A stretch of DNA of 64,000 nt, taken from positions 49,951-113,950 of IMG/VR virus record IMGVR_UViG_3300042882_000881; one strand, 5' to 3'. Both the position numbers and the translations under genes were made by a program. This document shows, one piece after another, positions 35,412-43,563 of the stretch (the stretch's first letter is position 1; each line of letters opens with the position of its first letter). The stretch is from a virus. The notes under the pieces were generated by a model that was not told the origin of the DNA, did no database searches, and saw nothing but the letters and a program-made list of their open reading frames with translations.

Positions 35412-35791
35412 GATGTCTCCTCTTTCTTTTTGAAAATACCTACACTTTTGAATATTGTTACAGTAGCATCTATTGATGATCCAACCATAGTCATTAATAT
35501 GCTCTTAACGTACCTATGTATAATAGGCTCAAAAACATTTGGAACAAATGGAATATCTATTACTACGAACACAGCATCATAAAAACCGTTAATTGAATTT
35601 AGGGCTAATTGTTTCTTATCTTTTCCAGCTAAATCAGTTGCTATATTTTCTATACGCTGTACAACAATTGCTGTTGTTAGTTGTAATATTTTCCAAGCCT
35701 CACTTAGGGCTATTTTTTGGACGTTTTGTATTGACTCTTTTGTTTGACTTGCTAGTTTTTCTACTTCTTGATTTAGTAACTGCTGGCTCAT
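35408..35791 (-). CDS. Helical protein with hydrophobic segment
   Basis: A protein of 127 residues if started at MSQQLLNQEVEKLASQ, which has a good AAAAGG Shine-Dalgarno 6 nt before it; the frame reaches to 35875. The N-terminal half is a long helix, possibly coiled coil; the middle (GFYDAVFVVIDIPFVPNVF) is hydrophobic and may touch the membrane. Its first 92 bases lie inside the upstream gene in another frame. Function unknown. Confidence 0.6.
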   Translation of the reverse strand: MSQQLLNQEVEKLASQTKESIQNVQKIALSEAWKILQLTTAIVVQRIENIATDLAGKDKKQLALNSINGFYDAVFVVIDIPFVPNVFEPIIHRYVKSILMTMVGSSIDATVTIFKSVGIFKKKEETS

Positions 35792-36029
35792 TTTCAACCT
35801 TTTGTTCTGTAAAAGCTTTTTTAACTGTTGATCTACCTTTGATATATTTGTATAAGATAAATAACTGTCCACCAATTAATATACACGATTCAACACCATG
35901 ACTAACATCTCTTATAAGATCTTCTTTTTGACCATTTTCCCCTATTATTCCCACCAAATACAGACCGCTGAATATAAAACTTACAAATGTAAACCAAAAT
36001 TCACTAGTTCTATACCCTGGTTTTATCAT
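35700..36029 (-). CDS. Two-helix membrane protein, holin-like layout
   Basis: A 109-residue protein started at MIKPGYRTSEFW (ATGA overlap with the upstream stop and GGAGG 6 nt before; the frame also reaches a TTG at 36035). Two membrane helices (FWFTFVSFIFSGLYLVGII and CILIGGQLFILYKYI) are followed by a very basic tail (KSRSRKTSKSNKRVNTKRPK). Size and topology resemble phage holins, but no family match was recognised. It lies directly after the tail-fibre-like gene, a usual place for lysis genes. Confidence 0.65.
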   Translation of the reverse strand: MIKPGYRTSEFWFTFVSFIFSGLYLVGIIGENGQKEDLIRDVSHGVESCILIGGQLFILYKYIKGRSTVKKAFTEQKVENEPAVTKSRSRKTSKSNKRVNTKRPKNSPK

Positions 36030-38164
36030 GGACAACCTCCGGCTGTTGGAGCCTCATTTATATTGTCAGGACAGCAGTACCAGCCTTCGAAAGTGAGTTT
36101 TCCAGACGGACACTCTGTTGGCTCAGCCCCCCATGAAACTTTAAGAACATTTCCATTGGCAGCATCTCTCCAAAGTCTACCAGGAACTAGAGGGTCTATA
36201 CTAGGAACGGTGGTAAAATCGATATCATTAATATTAAAACTATATGGTTCCCATAATTCAGTAGTAAAATTATATCTTAATAATTGTTTATCCGTGACTC
36301 CAGTAACAGATACATTATGTAGTTCTTCTAATTCGTACCCATTTTGAACTCTAACTTCAACGACGCCTGCATTTTGATGTGTTCTTACTATAACGCCCAT
36401 AGCAACCATATGATTTGGTGCTGAAGGCTTTGTGGTTGTAAATCCTCCAGCAACACTGGGACTTAACCATAGTGTTGTACCATTAACATTTCCTGTTGGT
36501 GCGGTAGGATTAAATTGATCTGTATTTATCCCGGTTAAGGCTCCAAATACAATAACTTTTCCTGTGCTCATATGATTAATTGCTTCTGCTGTTATTCCAT
36601 AAGTTTTACTACTGGTTGATTCTGTATTAGCTTGTGCTAAGCTAATTGTGGGAGTATCTCCTTGTCCACCGTTAACATATATAGCAGTAAATTTAGGAAT
36701 AATACTTCCAGTTTGATTAAAAACAGTAGTAATAACAGATGCTGACTCTTGAACAGCGGTTGGGCCATCTAGCGTAAAGGCCCCATTCACCTCTGTAACA
36801 GTTATATTGCTTCCCTGAATAATATCATTAACAGGATAAGGAATATTTGGTATATCTCTACCATCAAGATTTAGTCTATATCCAGAACCAACATTGGTCC
36901 AATAGGTTGTGTCTGTAACGGGCAAGCTCTCATTATCAAAATTAGCCTTATATAAAGTACCAGCATGATAAACAACATCATTGGCTAAATACCTAGTACC
37001 ATCAGCAAGAGTATGATTAGCTGTCCACTGAAGAGCAGTATTAACAGACGCTGTGCTTTGCGTTGTATTATTTGGAAATGTTAAGGTGCCGTCTACACCA
37101 AAAGTCCAGTGATTATTATTTGAGTCGGTACCAATAACAACGTTCCCACCATCTTTTTCGATCTTAACGTACTGATCATCATCTCCTAAATAAATATCAA
37201 CATTTTCTGGATCTCCTGCCACAAGATGCACATGACTATGTTCTGAATTTGATATATCGTTATTCGTCACAGTAACATATTGACCAATGGGCATAGCATT
37301 TTCTTCAAAGTTATAATATAATGCTGGATCATTTTCTGTCTCTATATTAGTTGATCTTGTTCCATCAACACTTGTTATTGTTAAAGTAAATTCAGTAATC
37401 TGACTATCGACTGGTATAGTCCAAGTAATAGTTTCTGTGTCTGGACCAGATGTGCTTACAAAAGTTAATTTACCGGTTAATGGTCGTCCCAATGATTGTT
37501 CTGTTACTCCACTGCCAGTAATAGTATAGTTTACTGTTCCAAAATAAGCCCAAGTTTGAAGAGTTACAGAAATTGTAATAGGACTACCATAGACTATAAA
37601 ATCACTAGAGTTTATACTCCAAATAGCGGCAGTTGGTCGAATGACTAAACTTTGTCCAGCGGCTGCTGTTGGAGGCATTAAAGATATTGTATTATTTGTT
37701 TCGCTTAGTATGCTACCATTGGGTAATGTTAGTTCACCATCTGTATTAAAAGTCCACTGATATGTGTATGTGTCGCTATTGGATTCTATTCTAACTTCAC
37801 TTGCGGCCATAATAACAACATCATCACCAAGTGCTTCAAGCCATAGATCGTCTGCGGCAGAGATGCCAATGTCAGCATCTTGTTCACCATCAGTTCTAGT
37901 AGTCTTAATTTGAAAATCATCATCCACTGCACCCCATAGAGTTTTAGTTCCTTCTATTACTGGGAATGAAGTCATACCATCGCTGCCAAGTACCACTTGA
38001 TATTCACCATTGACCAATCGATCATTAATAATGGATTTCAGTTCAGATAGTGATATCTTTTTAGTAATCCCACCACTCGAAGGACTGTCCATAAAAATGA
38101 AAACATCATCATTACTTAAGTTGCCACTACCTTCTGGTAATTCATTAATTCTAATTATAGCCAT
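36026..38164 (-). CDS. Tail-fibre-like protein
   Basis: A 712-residue protein. It starts with a typical fibre attachment segment (IRINELPEGSGNLSNDDVFI then KKISLSELKSII). Beta-rich repeats follow, with WTFNTDGELTLPNGS (about 135) and WTFGVDGTLTFPNNT (about 355), a motif of marine phage tail fibres, and ISAADDLWLEALGDDVVIMA. A carbohydrate-binding-type GTLYKANFDNESLPVTDTTY segment is present near 400. The C-terminus is Cys-rich (GWYCCPDNINEAPTAGGCP). It is expected to contact the host surface. Confidence 0.82.
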   Translation of the reverse strand: MAIIRINELPEGSGNLSNDDVFIFMDSPSSGGITKKISLSELKSIINDRLVNGEYQVVLGSDGMTSFPVIEGTKTLWGAVDDDFQIKTTRTDGEQDADIGISAADDLWLEALGDDVVIMAASEVRIESNSDTYTYQWTFNTDGELTLPNGSILSETNNTISLMPPTAAAGQSLVIRPTAAIWSINSSDFIVYGSPITISVTLQTWAYFGTVNYTITGSGVTEQSLGRPLTGKLTFVSTSGPDTETITWTIPVDSQITEFTLTITSVDGTRSTNIETENDPALYYNFEENAMPIGQYVTVTNNDISNSEHSHVHLVAGDPENVDIYLGDDDQYVKIEKDGGNVVIGTDSNNNHWTFGVDGTLTFPNNTTQSTASVNTALQWTANHTLADGTRYLANDVVYHAGTLYKANFDNESLPVTDTTYWTNVGSGYRLNLDGRDIPNIPYPVNDIIQGSNITVTEVNGAFTLDGPTAVQESASVITTVFNQTGSIIPKFTAIYVNGGQGDTPTISLAQANTESTSSKTYGITAEAINHMSTGKVIVFGALTGINTDQFNPTAPTGNVNGTTLWLSPSVAGGFTTTKPSAPNHMVAMGVIVRTHQNAGVVEVRVQNGYELEELHNVSVTGVTDKQLLRYNFTTELWEPYSFNINDIDFTTVPSIDPLVPGRLWRDAANGNVLKVSWGAEPTECPSGKLTFEGWYCCPDNINEAPTAGGCP

Positions 38165-38166
38165 AA

Positions 38167-38403
38167 TTATACTCCGAGAACATCTTCACCATAGAATCCG
38201 CCGTCGGTATCTCCACGGCCACCATAATAGTAGCTTGGATCATCAAATCTGTTATCATATTTAGATGATACTGATCCAATGTTTGGTCTATTGCTAGACG
38301 ATGATAAATTTAATGAATATTTACCAGTTTTGGAGCAAGTTAATACTATGCTACCATTGTGAATACTTTTAGACGAAATAGAAAGTTGAACATCATTAGC
38401 CAT
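38167..38403 (-). CDS. Small probable virion protein
   Basis: A 78-residue protein, Ser/Gly-rich with strand-forming N-terminus (VQLSISSKSIHNGSIVLTCS) and a Tyr/Gly tail. It precedes the tail-fibre gene by 2 bp and is the first gene behind late-type motif 2 (27 nt upstream). Probably a small tail or adaptor protein. Confidence 0.62.
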   Translation of the reverse strand: MANDVQLSISSKSIHNGSIVLTCSKTGKYSLNLSSSSNRPNIGSVSSKYDNRFDDPSYYYGGRGDTDGGFYGEDVLGV

Positions 38404-38430
38404 AAATCACCTTTAATTTGTTAAGACAAT

Positions 38431-38442
38431 TTATATTACACC
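38431..38442 (-). promoter_or_regulatory. Putative late promoter motif 2
   Basis: Minus strand GGTGTAATATAA, 27 nt before the ATG at 38403 in a 45 bp gap. It starts the transcript that holds the tail-fibre and membrane/papain module. Confidence 0.6.
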
Positions 38443-38448
38443 AGAAAG

Positions 38449-38766
38449 CTATTTTGATTCTATTCTATATTCTATGGCTTCAAGAGTTTTTGTGAGTGTA
38501 GCTATCTGAATTTTTAACTCATTCATAACATCAGTATTTCTTTGTAAAGCCTGAGAAAATGCTGCTTGAATTTCCTTATTAGAGTTCAATCTCTCCATAA
38601 TAAATTGACGATCTTGAAGATATGGCGATTTGGTTTCTATAAGATCGCACACTTCTGCTTTAGTTGCCATATTTTTGCCTACGGCAACCCAAAAACCTAT
38701 CATGGTAACAATAATGCCAACAGAAGTTGTGGCAATATGTTGCCAAAAATTAGTTAATTCTGCCAT
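38449..38766 (-). CDS. Membrane-anchored coiled-coil protein
   Basis: A 105-residue protein. One membrane helix (ATTSVGIIVTMIGFWVAVG, about 12-30) is followed by a long charged helix (QFIMERLNSNKEIQAAFSQA, then IQIATLTKTLEAIEYRIESK) that could form a coiled coil. The layout is like spanin-type or tail-adjacent anchor proteins of marine phages; function not shown. Confidence 0.65.
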   Translation of the reverse strand: MAELTNFWQHIATTSVGIIVTMIGFWVAVGKNMATKAEVCDLIETKSPYLQDRQFIMERLNSNKEIQAAFSQALQRNTDVMNELKIQIATLTKTLEAIEYRIESK

Positions 38767-38773
38767 TATAAGC

Positions 38774-39313
38774 TCAATTAGTTTTTGATTGATATGGGAC
38801 TACTGATATATTTCTGCCATTTTTGAAAAACATAGTGCCAGGATTTTTTCTACTTGGATAAGCAGCTTCATCAGAACCAAAATCATCCTGTTGATTATCT
38901 GGATATCCAAAATCATATTTACCAGTAAGAACATTCAACTTACCATTTACAAATGCTGTATGCTGTAATCTGGTACGATATGAAATAATCGGATGAATAG
39001 AGGAAGTTAAATTTGGAGCAAGATTACCTGGTGATAGTAAAACGTCAGAAGATTGAGCGGCTATGGTTTTTGTTGCTCTTTTGATTAATGGTCTTTTGCT
39101 GTTATATGGAACTGGAGTTAAAACCGATTGTGTAGCATTGGTTACATTAACACCATCGACTATTGTTGAAGCAAAAGGAAATTCATAGGTTCTTCTTTTG
39201 TTGTAGAATGTTTTTATTGACTGAGCATTATCTGAGTATGGAACACCAGAGTTTAGTGCGACTCCGCCATTATTTTTGATGCTATCATTGTATGATGGAT
39301 TGTATATAGACAT
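38774..39313 (-). CDS. Probable virion protein, unknown
   Basis: A 179-residue soluble protein (start MSIYNPSYNDSIKNNGG) with a Tyr/Asn/Pro-rich composition and no cysteine. NGKLNVLTGKYDFGYPDNQ and a final KNGRNISVVPYQ are likely beta turns. It is the first gene behind late-type motif 3 (32 nt upstream), which suggests a virion role. Confidence 0.6.
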   Translation of the reverse strand: MSIYNPSYNDSIKNNGGVALNSGVPYSDNAQSIKTFYNKRRTYEFPFASTIVDGVNVTNATQSVLTPVPYNSKRPLIKRATKTIAAQSSDVLLSPGNLAPNLTSSIHPIISYRTRLQHTAFVNGKLNVLTGKYDFGYPDNQQDDFGSDEAAYPSRKNPGTMFFKNGRNISVVPYQSKTN

Positions 39314-39345
39314 ATTTTTACCTTTAGTAAGAGATACAATATAAC

Positions 39346-39357
39346 TTGTTATACACC
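39346..39357 (-). promoter_or_regulatory. Putative late promoter motif 3
   Basis: Minus strand GGTGTATAACAA (preceded by TTG), 32 nt before the ATG at 39313, in a 49 bp gap. It is the weakest match of the five in its last third. Confidence 0.5.
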
Positions 39358-39362
39358 CAATT

Positions 39363-40025
39363 TTATTTTTTGTTATTATAATTGAATAAGACGATATCTT
39401 TAATTATATCTATAGAGCCGCTTCTTACGGCGTAAAACTTTTGGCCAAATATCATTTCAAAATGATGATTATTCCAAAAATTAGCAGATAATATAACTTT
39501 TAGATTATCAAAATGACCTTTTAAAAATTGAGAGGCTATGATATAATCGGCTAAATTATCTATTCTATATCCTGATCCTGGAACAATGGTTGTAATATCT
39601 GCTGCTATAAGGATCTCGCACATCTTCTTTAAATAATTATGATCAAATATTCTATATTCTAATATATATCTTATTTTTGACGGATCAATATGTTCTTTTT
39701 GACACTTGATATCTTCTCTAATCTTATCATATTTTCGATTGGTAAGATAAGATGCTGGTAATACGATATCTATCATATCCGCACCATTTTTTAATGCCCA
39801 AGATGTTAATGATGCTCTTGACTTTATATCAGAAAATCCTAAAGGATAATCAATTACGCATGAAATTTTTTTATTCTCGGCCAATAAGCCCTTAGTTAAT
39901 TTAAGAAAATATTGGGGAATTACTATAGTATCAATTTCATTAATTTTATTAATTTCGTCTTTAATCAAATTAGACAGTTCGTTATCTGTTAAATCGCATG
40001 ATGTATTAACATATTCTAATTGCAT
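39363..40025 (-). CDS. DeoC-family aldolase homologue, catalytic lysines missing
   Basis: A 220-residue TIM-barrel protein. CVIDYPLGFSDIKSRASL and ALKNGADMIDIVLPASYL match deoxyribose-phosphate aldolase (DeoC), keeping the Asp of MIDIV (D86, E. coli D102). At the Schiff-base site, where DeoC has IKTSTG, this protein has IVPGSG (147-152), and where FKPAGG carries the second Lys it has LSANFW. Both lysines are thus absent, so the aldol reaction is unlikely. It may bind a sugar phosphate without cleavage or have gained another activity. It overlaps the ClpP-like gene by 10 bp. Confidence 0.75.
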   Translation of the reverse strand: MQLEYVNTSCDLTDNELSNLIKDEINKINEIDTIVIPQYFLKLTKGLLAENKKISCVIDYPLGFSDIKSRASLTSWALKNGADMIDIVLPASYLTNRKYDKIREDIKCQKEHIDPSKIRYILEYRIFDHNYLKKMCEILIAADITTIVPGSGYRIDNLADYIIASQFLKGHFDNLKVILSANFWNNHHFEMIFGQKFYAVRSGSIDIIKDIVLFNYNNKK

Positions 40026-40687
40026 TTGAGACTTTCTATTGTAGGATATTTCTTTGATCCTAAAATACCATCCGCAAAACCATAATACACCGCTTCATCA
40101 GCATCTAATAACCAATCGCACTTATTTGAAATTTGACTCACAAGATGTTTTTTAATTATATGTGGACTATTCTTCCATTTTTTTTCTTTTGCTATTGGAC
40201 TCTTTAAACATCTATCTACAAATATATTCACCATTTTATCAGTTTCTTTTTCGCTCCACTGAACGCTACTAGCAGCAGCCTTGCTATGCTCATTATCAAA
40301 ACTGATACTTCCATAATGAATTAATAATGTTGCATTTGGCATCATTATTCTTTGATGTCCAGCTTGAAATAATACTCCGCTAGCAGATTGTATTTTTCCA
40401 TATCCAAGAATTGTGGTTCTACATTTGGATAGTTTTAAGGTATCATACATAGATAAGCAGTCTTCCCAATCTCCACCAGGAATATGCATGTGTATTAATA
40501 TCGGCTCTTGAGAATTAAATGATAAGAATCTTATATTTTTTTCTAAAATTACAGATGCTCTATAATCAACTCCACTATCTTCTTCTCCATCAAAATATGA
40601 ATGTAAAAATATTTCCCTTTGTTCAGGTATAATACTATTATTATGTAAGCAATTTAATTGATCATGTATTGATAGCTGTTGATTCAT
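40016..40687 (-). CDS. ClpP-like serine protease
   Basis: A 223-residue ClpP/crotonase-fold protein. ILIHMHIPGGDWEDCLSMYD corresponds to the ClpP oxyanion loop, GYGKIQSASGVLFQAG to the nucleophile loop (Ser 101 or 103), IMMPNATLLIHYGS to the His loop (H124), and WLLDADEAVYYGFADGIL to the C-terminal signature. Phage ClpP homologues often process the prohead. No Clp ATPase is seen here. It overlaps the upstream gene by 26 bp. Confidence 0.82.
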   Translation of the reverse strand: MNQQLSIHDQLNCLHNNSIIPEQREIFLHSYFDGEEDSGVDYRASVILEKNIRFLSFNSQEPILIHMHIPGGDWEDCLSMYDTLKLSKCRTTILGYGKIQSASGVLFQAGHQRIMMPNATLLIHYGSISFDNEHSKAAASSVQWSEKETDKMVNIFVDRCLKSPIAKEKKWKNSPHIIKKHLVSQISNKCDWLLDADEAVYYGFADGILGSKKYPTIESLKCN

Positions 40688-41066
40688 TTTTATATTCTAT
40701 ATATGAGTATAGTTTACTATTTATATCTGACATTACATCTCTATCATTAAATCCTTTGCCAACGCTTATTCTAAATCTATATCTTGTATAGATATCTAAA
40801 GTTTCAACTCCTTCTACATTTTCAACTAATGAAACAATATTATGTGATATTGTAAAATTAGTATGACCTAACCAAAATTTAAAAATTTTAGAAGCATCTG
40901 TATTTTCTGACATTGGAATCAAACCCATAGGAGTTACCATAACTCTGGATTTTGTTATTTCAATATCATCATTTTCTTCTTCATTATTCTCCCAATTGTT
41001 ATCTTCTTCATCAGTACCATATGGATCCTTCCATTTTTCCCATATTATTAATGGTTTATTATTCAT
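40662..41066 (-). CDS. Conserved-type phage protein, unknown
   Basis: A 134-residue protein: acidic N-terminus (DEEDNNWENNEEEND), then FKFWLGHTNFTISHNIVSLV and LDIYTRYRFRISVGKGFND. This pattern is familiar from uncultured marine phages without a known role. A small alpha/beta fold of NifU-like size is possible. It overlaps both neighbours (4 and 26 bp). Confidence 0.65.
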   Translation of the reverse strand: MNNKPLIIWEKWKDPYGTDEEDNNWENNEEENDDIEITKSRVMVTPMGLIPMSENTDASKIFKFWLGHTNFTISHNIVSLVENVEGVETLDIYTRYRFRISVGKGFNDRDVMSDINSKLYSYIEYKNESTAINT

Positions 41067-41389
41067 TGAGAAAATACTTTGGTTGGACTTATATATGGAT
41101 TATTGTTATTTAGATTTTTATTTTTAACCCAATAATGAATTATTTCTTCTATGATAGTACTATATTGTGGATTTGATTTGCTAAAATCGACCAACATATT
41201 GGCAATAGGCTCTTCTAAATTACCAGAGTTTATACTATATAATAGTTCACCAATAGATTTTCCAACATTCTCCATACTAGGATCAAGATCTAATGCTATT
41301 GATATTTTATTATTCTCATTAAGAGATAATATTATCTTATTAACAAATTTCTCTTTTTTATTTTTTTGGAAAAAATTGAGATTGAACAT
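41063..41389 (-). CDS. Conserved-type phage protein, unknown
   Basis: A 108-residue protein started at MFNLNFFQKNKKEK; the ATG overlaps the upstream stop as TAATG and is preferred over the TTG at 41407. ISIALDLDPSMENVGKSIGE and SKSNPQYSTIIEEIIHYWVK are helical or strand segments. No family recognised. Confidence 0.6.
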   Translation of the reverse strand: MFNLNFFQKNKKEKFVNKIILSLNENNKISIALDLDPSMENVGKSIGELLYSINSGNLEEPIANMLVDFSKSNPQYSTIIEEIIHYWVKNKNLNNNNPYISPTKVFSQ

Positions 41390-41796
41390 TATTTTAAGTT
41401 TTGGCAAACCTCGAAAATATTTGAACTATAATCATTAGGTAATTCATAATTAAATTCTATCCAATAAAAATCATCTTTTACAGGCGGAATTGGGTCAACT
41501 AGACACCCATATACTGTTTGAATATCAGTATCATTGAAATCTTTATTAAGTTTTTTATAAGCATTGGCCAAATTTGAGGAATGTAATGTTATAATTTGTG
41601 GTAAAATTCCAAGTGTATGCATAGGAATTATAGACCGTATATATTCTGATAAAGAATTTTTAATCTTATTTTTATTAAGATCATCTAACGATATTTGTGG
41701 TATGCAAATTTCATTATTACATTTTGATAAGATATATTTCTTTTCTGTTTTTATATCAACAGAAATTATGAATAGATTAAGATAAATTTTACTCAT
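41389..41796 (-). CDS. Unknown protein, Nudix-like size and pattern
   Basis: A 135-residue alpha/beta protein (IYLNLFIISVDIKTEKKYIL, ILPQIITLHSSNLANAYKKL, TVYGCLVDPIPPVKDDFYWI). The strand pattern recalls Nudix-like folds, but the GX5EX7REUXEEXGU box is absent. It overlaps the sigma-factor gene by 8 bp, so it is in the same transcript. Confidence 0.55.
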   Translation of the reverse strand: MSKIYLNLFIISVDIKTEKKYILSKCNNEICIPQISLDDLNKNKIKNSLSEYIRSIIPMHTLGILPQIITLHSSNLANAYKKLNKDFNDTDIQTVYGCLVDPIPPVKDDFYWIEFNYELPNDYSSNIFEVCQNLK

Positions 41797-42427
41797 TTGG
41801 ATTCACCATCATTTCTTTTAATTTAGCTATAGTCTTGTTTATATTTTGTCTAACGGCTTCTCTTGTTACTCCGAACTGATTACCGATCTTTTCTAATGTT
41901 AGACCCTTAAAATAGTATAATTCAATATATTGCTTCTGTTTATCACTAAGCAAATCGCTCTCTAATAGAGATTTTATATCATCGCACAAATCAGAATTAG
42001 TCTCTTTATCACAAAGAGCTTCTCCTGGATCTACACACCTTGTATCTTCAAGAAAATCAAAATTATTTCTATTATCACATGAGCTAATAGTTTCATCTAA
42101 TGAAAATGTTTTTGGTCGTTTCTTTCTTTTTGAAACTAAAGTTTTTATAGCCCAAATAGCACATTGATTTCTATAAGAGTAAAGATCTTTCTTTCTTCCT
42201 TCTTTGCTTTGATATTCATTATCCCATCTCCAATCAGCCATCATTATAGCATTAGCAACATAAGATATAACATCTTCTGTATTAAGAAGCTTTTTATTAT
42301 ACTGACTAGACAATTTTGATACTATCTTCTTAGCCATCAATATATAATCGTATAGTGGCAAGAATTCTGTGTCCTTGTATTCTCTATACTTTAGTTTCTG
42401 ATCGCCTATACCACCTATATCTAACAT
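41789..42427 (-). CDS. Sigma70-family transcription factor
   Basis: A 212-residue protein with region 2 (LLNTEDVISYVANAIMMADW, then YRNQCAIWAIKTLVSKRKKR) and region 4 as a helix-turn-helix (YIELYYFKGLTLEKIGNQFG then VTREAVRQNINKTIAKLK). Between them is an acidic linker. It is short, without regions 1 and 3, like phage or ECF-type factors. It is the obvious candidate to direct RNA polymerase to the late-type motifs in this window. It overlaps its neighbours by 7-8 bp. Confidence 0.85.
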   Translation of the reverse strand: MLDIGGIGDQKLKYREYKDTEFLPLYDYILMAKKIVSKLSSQYNKKLLNTEDVISYVANAIMMADWRWDNEYQSKEGRKKDLYSYRNQCAIWAIKTLVSKRKKRPKTFSLDETISSCDNRNNFDFLEDTRCVDPGEALCDKETNSDLCDDIKSLLESDLLSDKQKQYIELYYFKGLTLEKIGNQFGVTREAVRQNINKTIAKLKEMMVNPNE

Positions 42428-43065
42428 ATTTTTTTAATTCCTTTATTTAGTTTTTTCCATTTATTATTAACATTGTCCCAACATACCAACAGATTCTTAT
42501 TTATTAAACACGCATCACTGTTATTGTATTTAAATAAATTTGTATTTGGATTTATTATATATGTATTATTATTATAATATATTTCCTTCTTTTTATAAAA
42601 GTATGATTTCAGAAAATCTATAAAATTATCATCTAGATCATTGAAACATAAGAAAGTGCAAGATGAAGTCTTACAATTCACACAACCAATATTAGCAAGA
42701 TGGCATATATTGCCGAATGTCTTATGATCTGATATAGAATTTTTTCTTATAAATTCATTTATTGAAAGATTTTTTTCTTTGATCGTTATTGATTTTTTAG
42801 GAAATAGAACTATTGATTTTTTATGATGACATGGTAGAAAGAATATGTCATTAAGATATTTTTTATTAAATAGTTTATCTATATTTATTAGACAATATCT
42901 ATTTACAATTAAATTTATATCACACAAAGAGATATCTTTTAGCTTAGAAGCATCATTTATGATACTAATTTCTACATCATCCCTGTCAGCTATTTGTGCT
43001 GTTAAAAAACTAATAAATGGTATAAAATTTATATGTTGTTTATTAACTAAAATTCCTAATTTCAT
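42421..43065 (-). CDS. Unknown Cys-cluster protein
   Basis: A 214-residue protein, Lys/Asn/Ile-rich, with a central Cys cluster (CHLANIGCVNCKTSSCTFLC, about 128-147) that could hold a metal or Fe-S centre. The N-terminus KLGILVNKQHINFIPFISFL is like an alpha/beta (GT-B-type) strand. No family recognised. It lies between a conserved phage gene and the sigma factor. Confidence 0.6.
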   Translation of the reverse strand: MKLGILVNKQHINFIPFISFLTAQIADRDDVEISIINDASKLKDISLCDINLIVNRYCLINIDKLFNKKYLNDIFFLPCHHKKSIVLFPKKSITIKEKNLSINEFIRKNSISDHKTFGNICHLANIGCVNCKTSSCTFLCFNDLDDNFIDFLKSYFYKKKEIYYNNNTYIINPNTNLFKYNNSDACLINKNLLVCWDNVNNKWKKLNKGIKKIC

Positions 43066-43080
43066 TATCCTAAATTTATA

Positions 43081-43551
43081 TTACTTGGTTAGCTTTTTCC
43101 ATTGCTCTGAATCTGGCCTGTCTTTATCACCTGGTTTTGCAGGTTTATACTTCTTGCCTTCTCGTTCTTTTTTCTTTCTAATGTTATCCCATAACCCAGG
43201 TTTCGATCCAGCGTCACTATCATTATCGGATCCTTCTGATACGAACATGACAAAATCGTGGATCGTTCTCATATAATCCTCAGTAATGGCGATTTTACCC
43301 TGTAGCCAGCTTTCTGTCAAGTTTTCTGCTACAGTTGGATCTTCAAGATTTTCTAATATTCTTTGAGCATGAGACATTATGGCTTTTATGGAACCAACAC
43401 TCATATCATAAAAATCTTTTTTATATTCCATCATTTCCATGTCTGGACTTTCAATTTCGATATCTTCTACTTTTAGAAAGTCACCTTCTTCAGCTTTATT
43501 TTTAATAATTTCTTTTTGAATATTATTCATTATGGGTCTTAGTCTATCCAT
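43081..43551 (-). CDS. Conserved-type phage protein, unknown
   Basis: A 156-residue acidic protein; a later Met (MNNIQKEI) is another possible start. The C-terminal signature GLWDNIRKKKEREGKKYKPA and the final PDSEQWKKLTK are found in many marine phages, often in structural/head gene neighbourhoods. The helical middle (AIMSHAQRILENLEDPTVAE) may be a coiled coil. Exact role unknown. Confidence 0.7.
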   Translation of the reverse strand: MDRLRPIMNNIQKEIIKNKAEEGDFLKVEDIEIESPDMEMMEYKKDFYDMSVGSIKAIMSHAQRILENLEDPTVAENLTESWLQGKIAITEDYMRTIHDFVMFVSEGSDNDSDAGSKPGLWDNIRKKKEREGKKYKPAKPGDKDRPDSEQWKKLTK

Positions 43552-43563
43552 TTTATATCTCCA

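Noticed and set aside
35898-36347. 149-residue plus-strand frame
   Set aside because: Antisense to the holin-like and tail-fibre genes, no start signal.
41389-41796. Nudix hydrolase
   Set aside because: The strand pattern is suggestive but the Nudix box is missing.
42845-43276. 143-residue plus-strand frame
   Set aside because: Antisense to two conserved phage genes; hydrophobic content is the expected mirror of AT-rich Lys/Asn codons.
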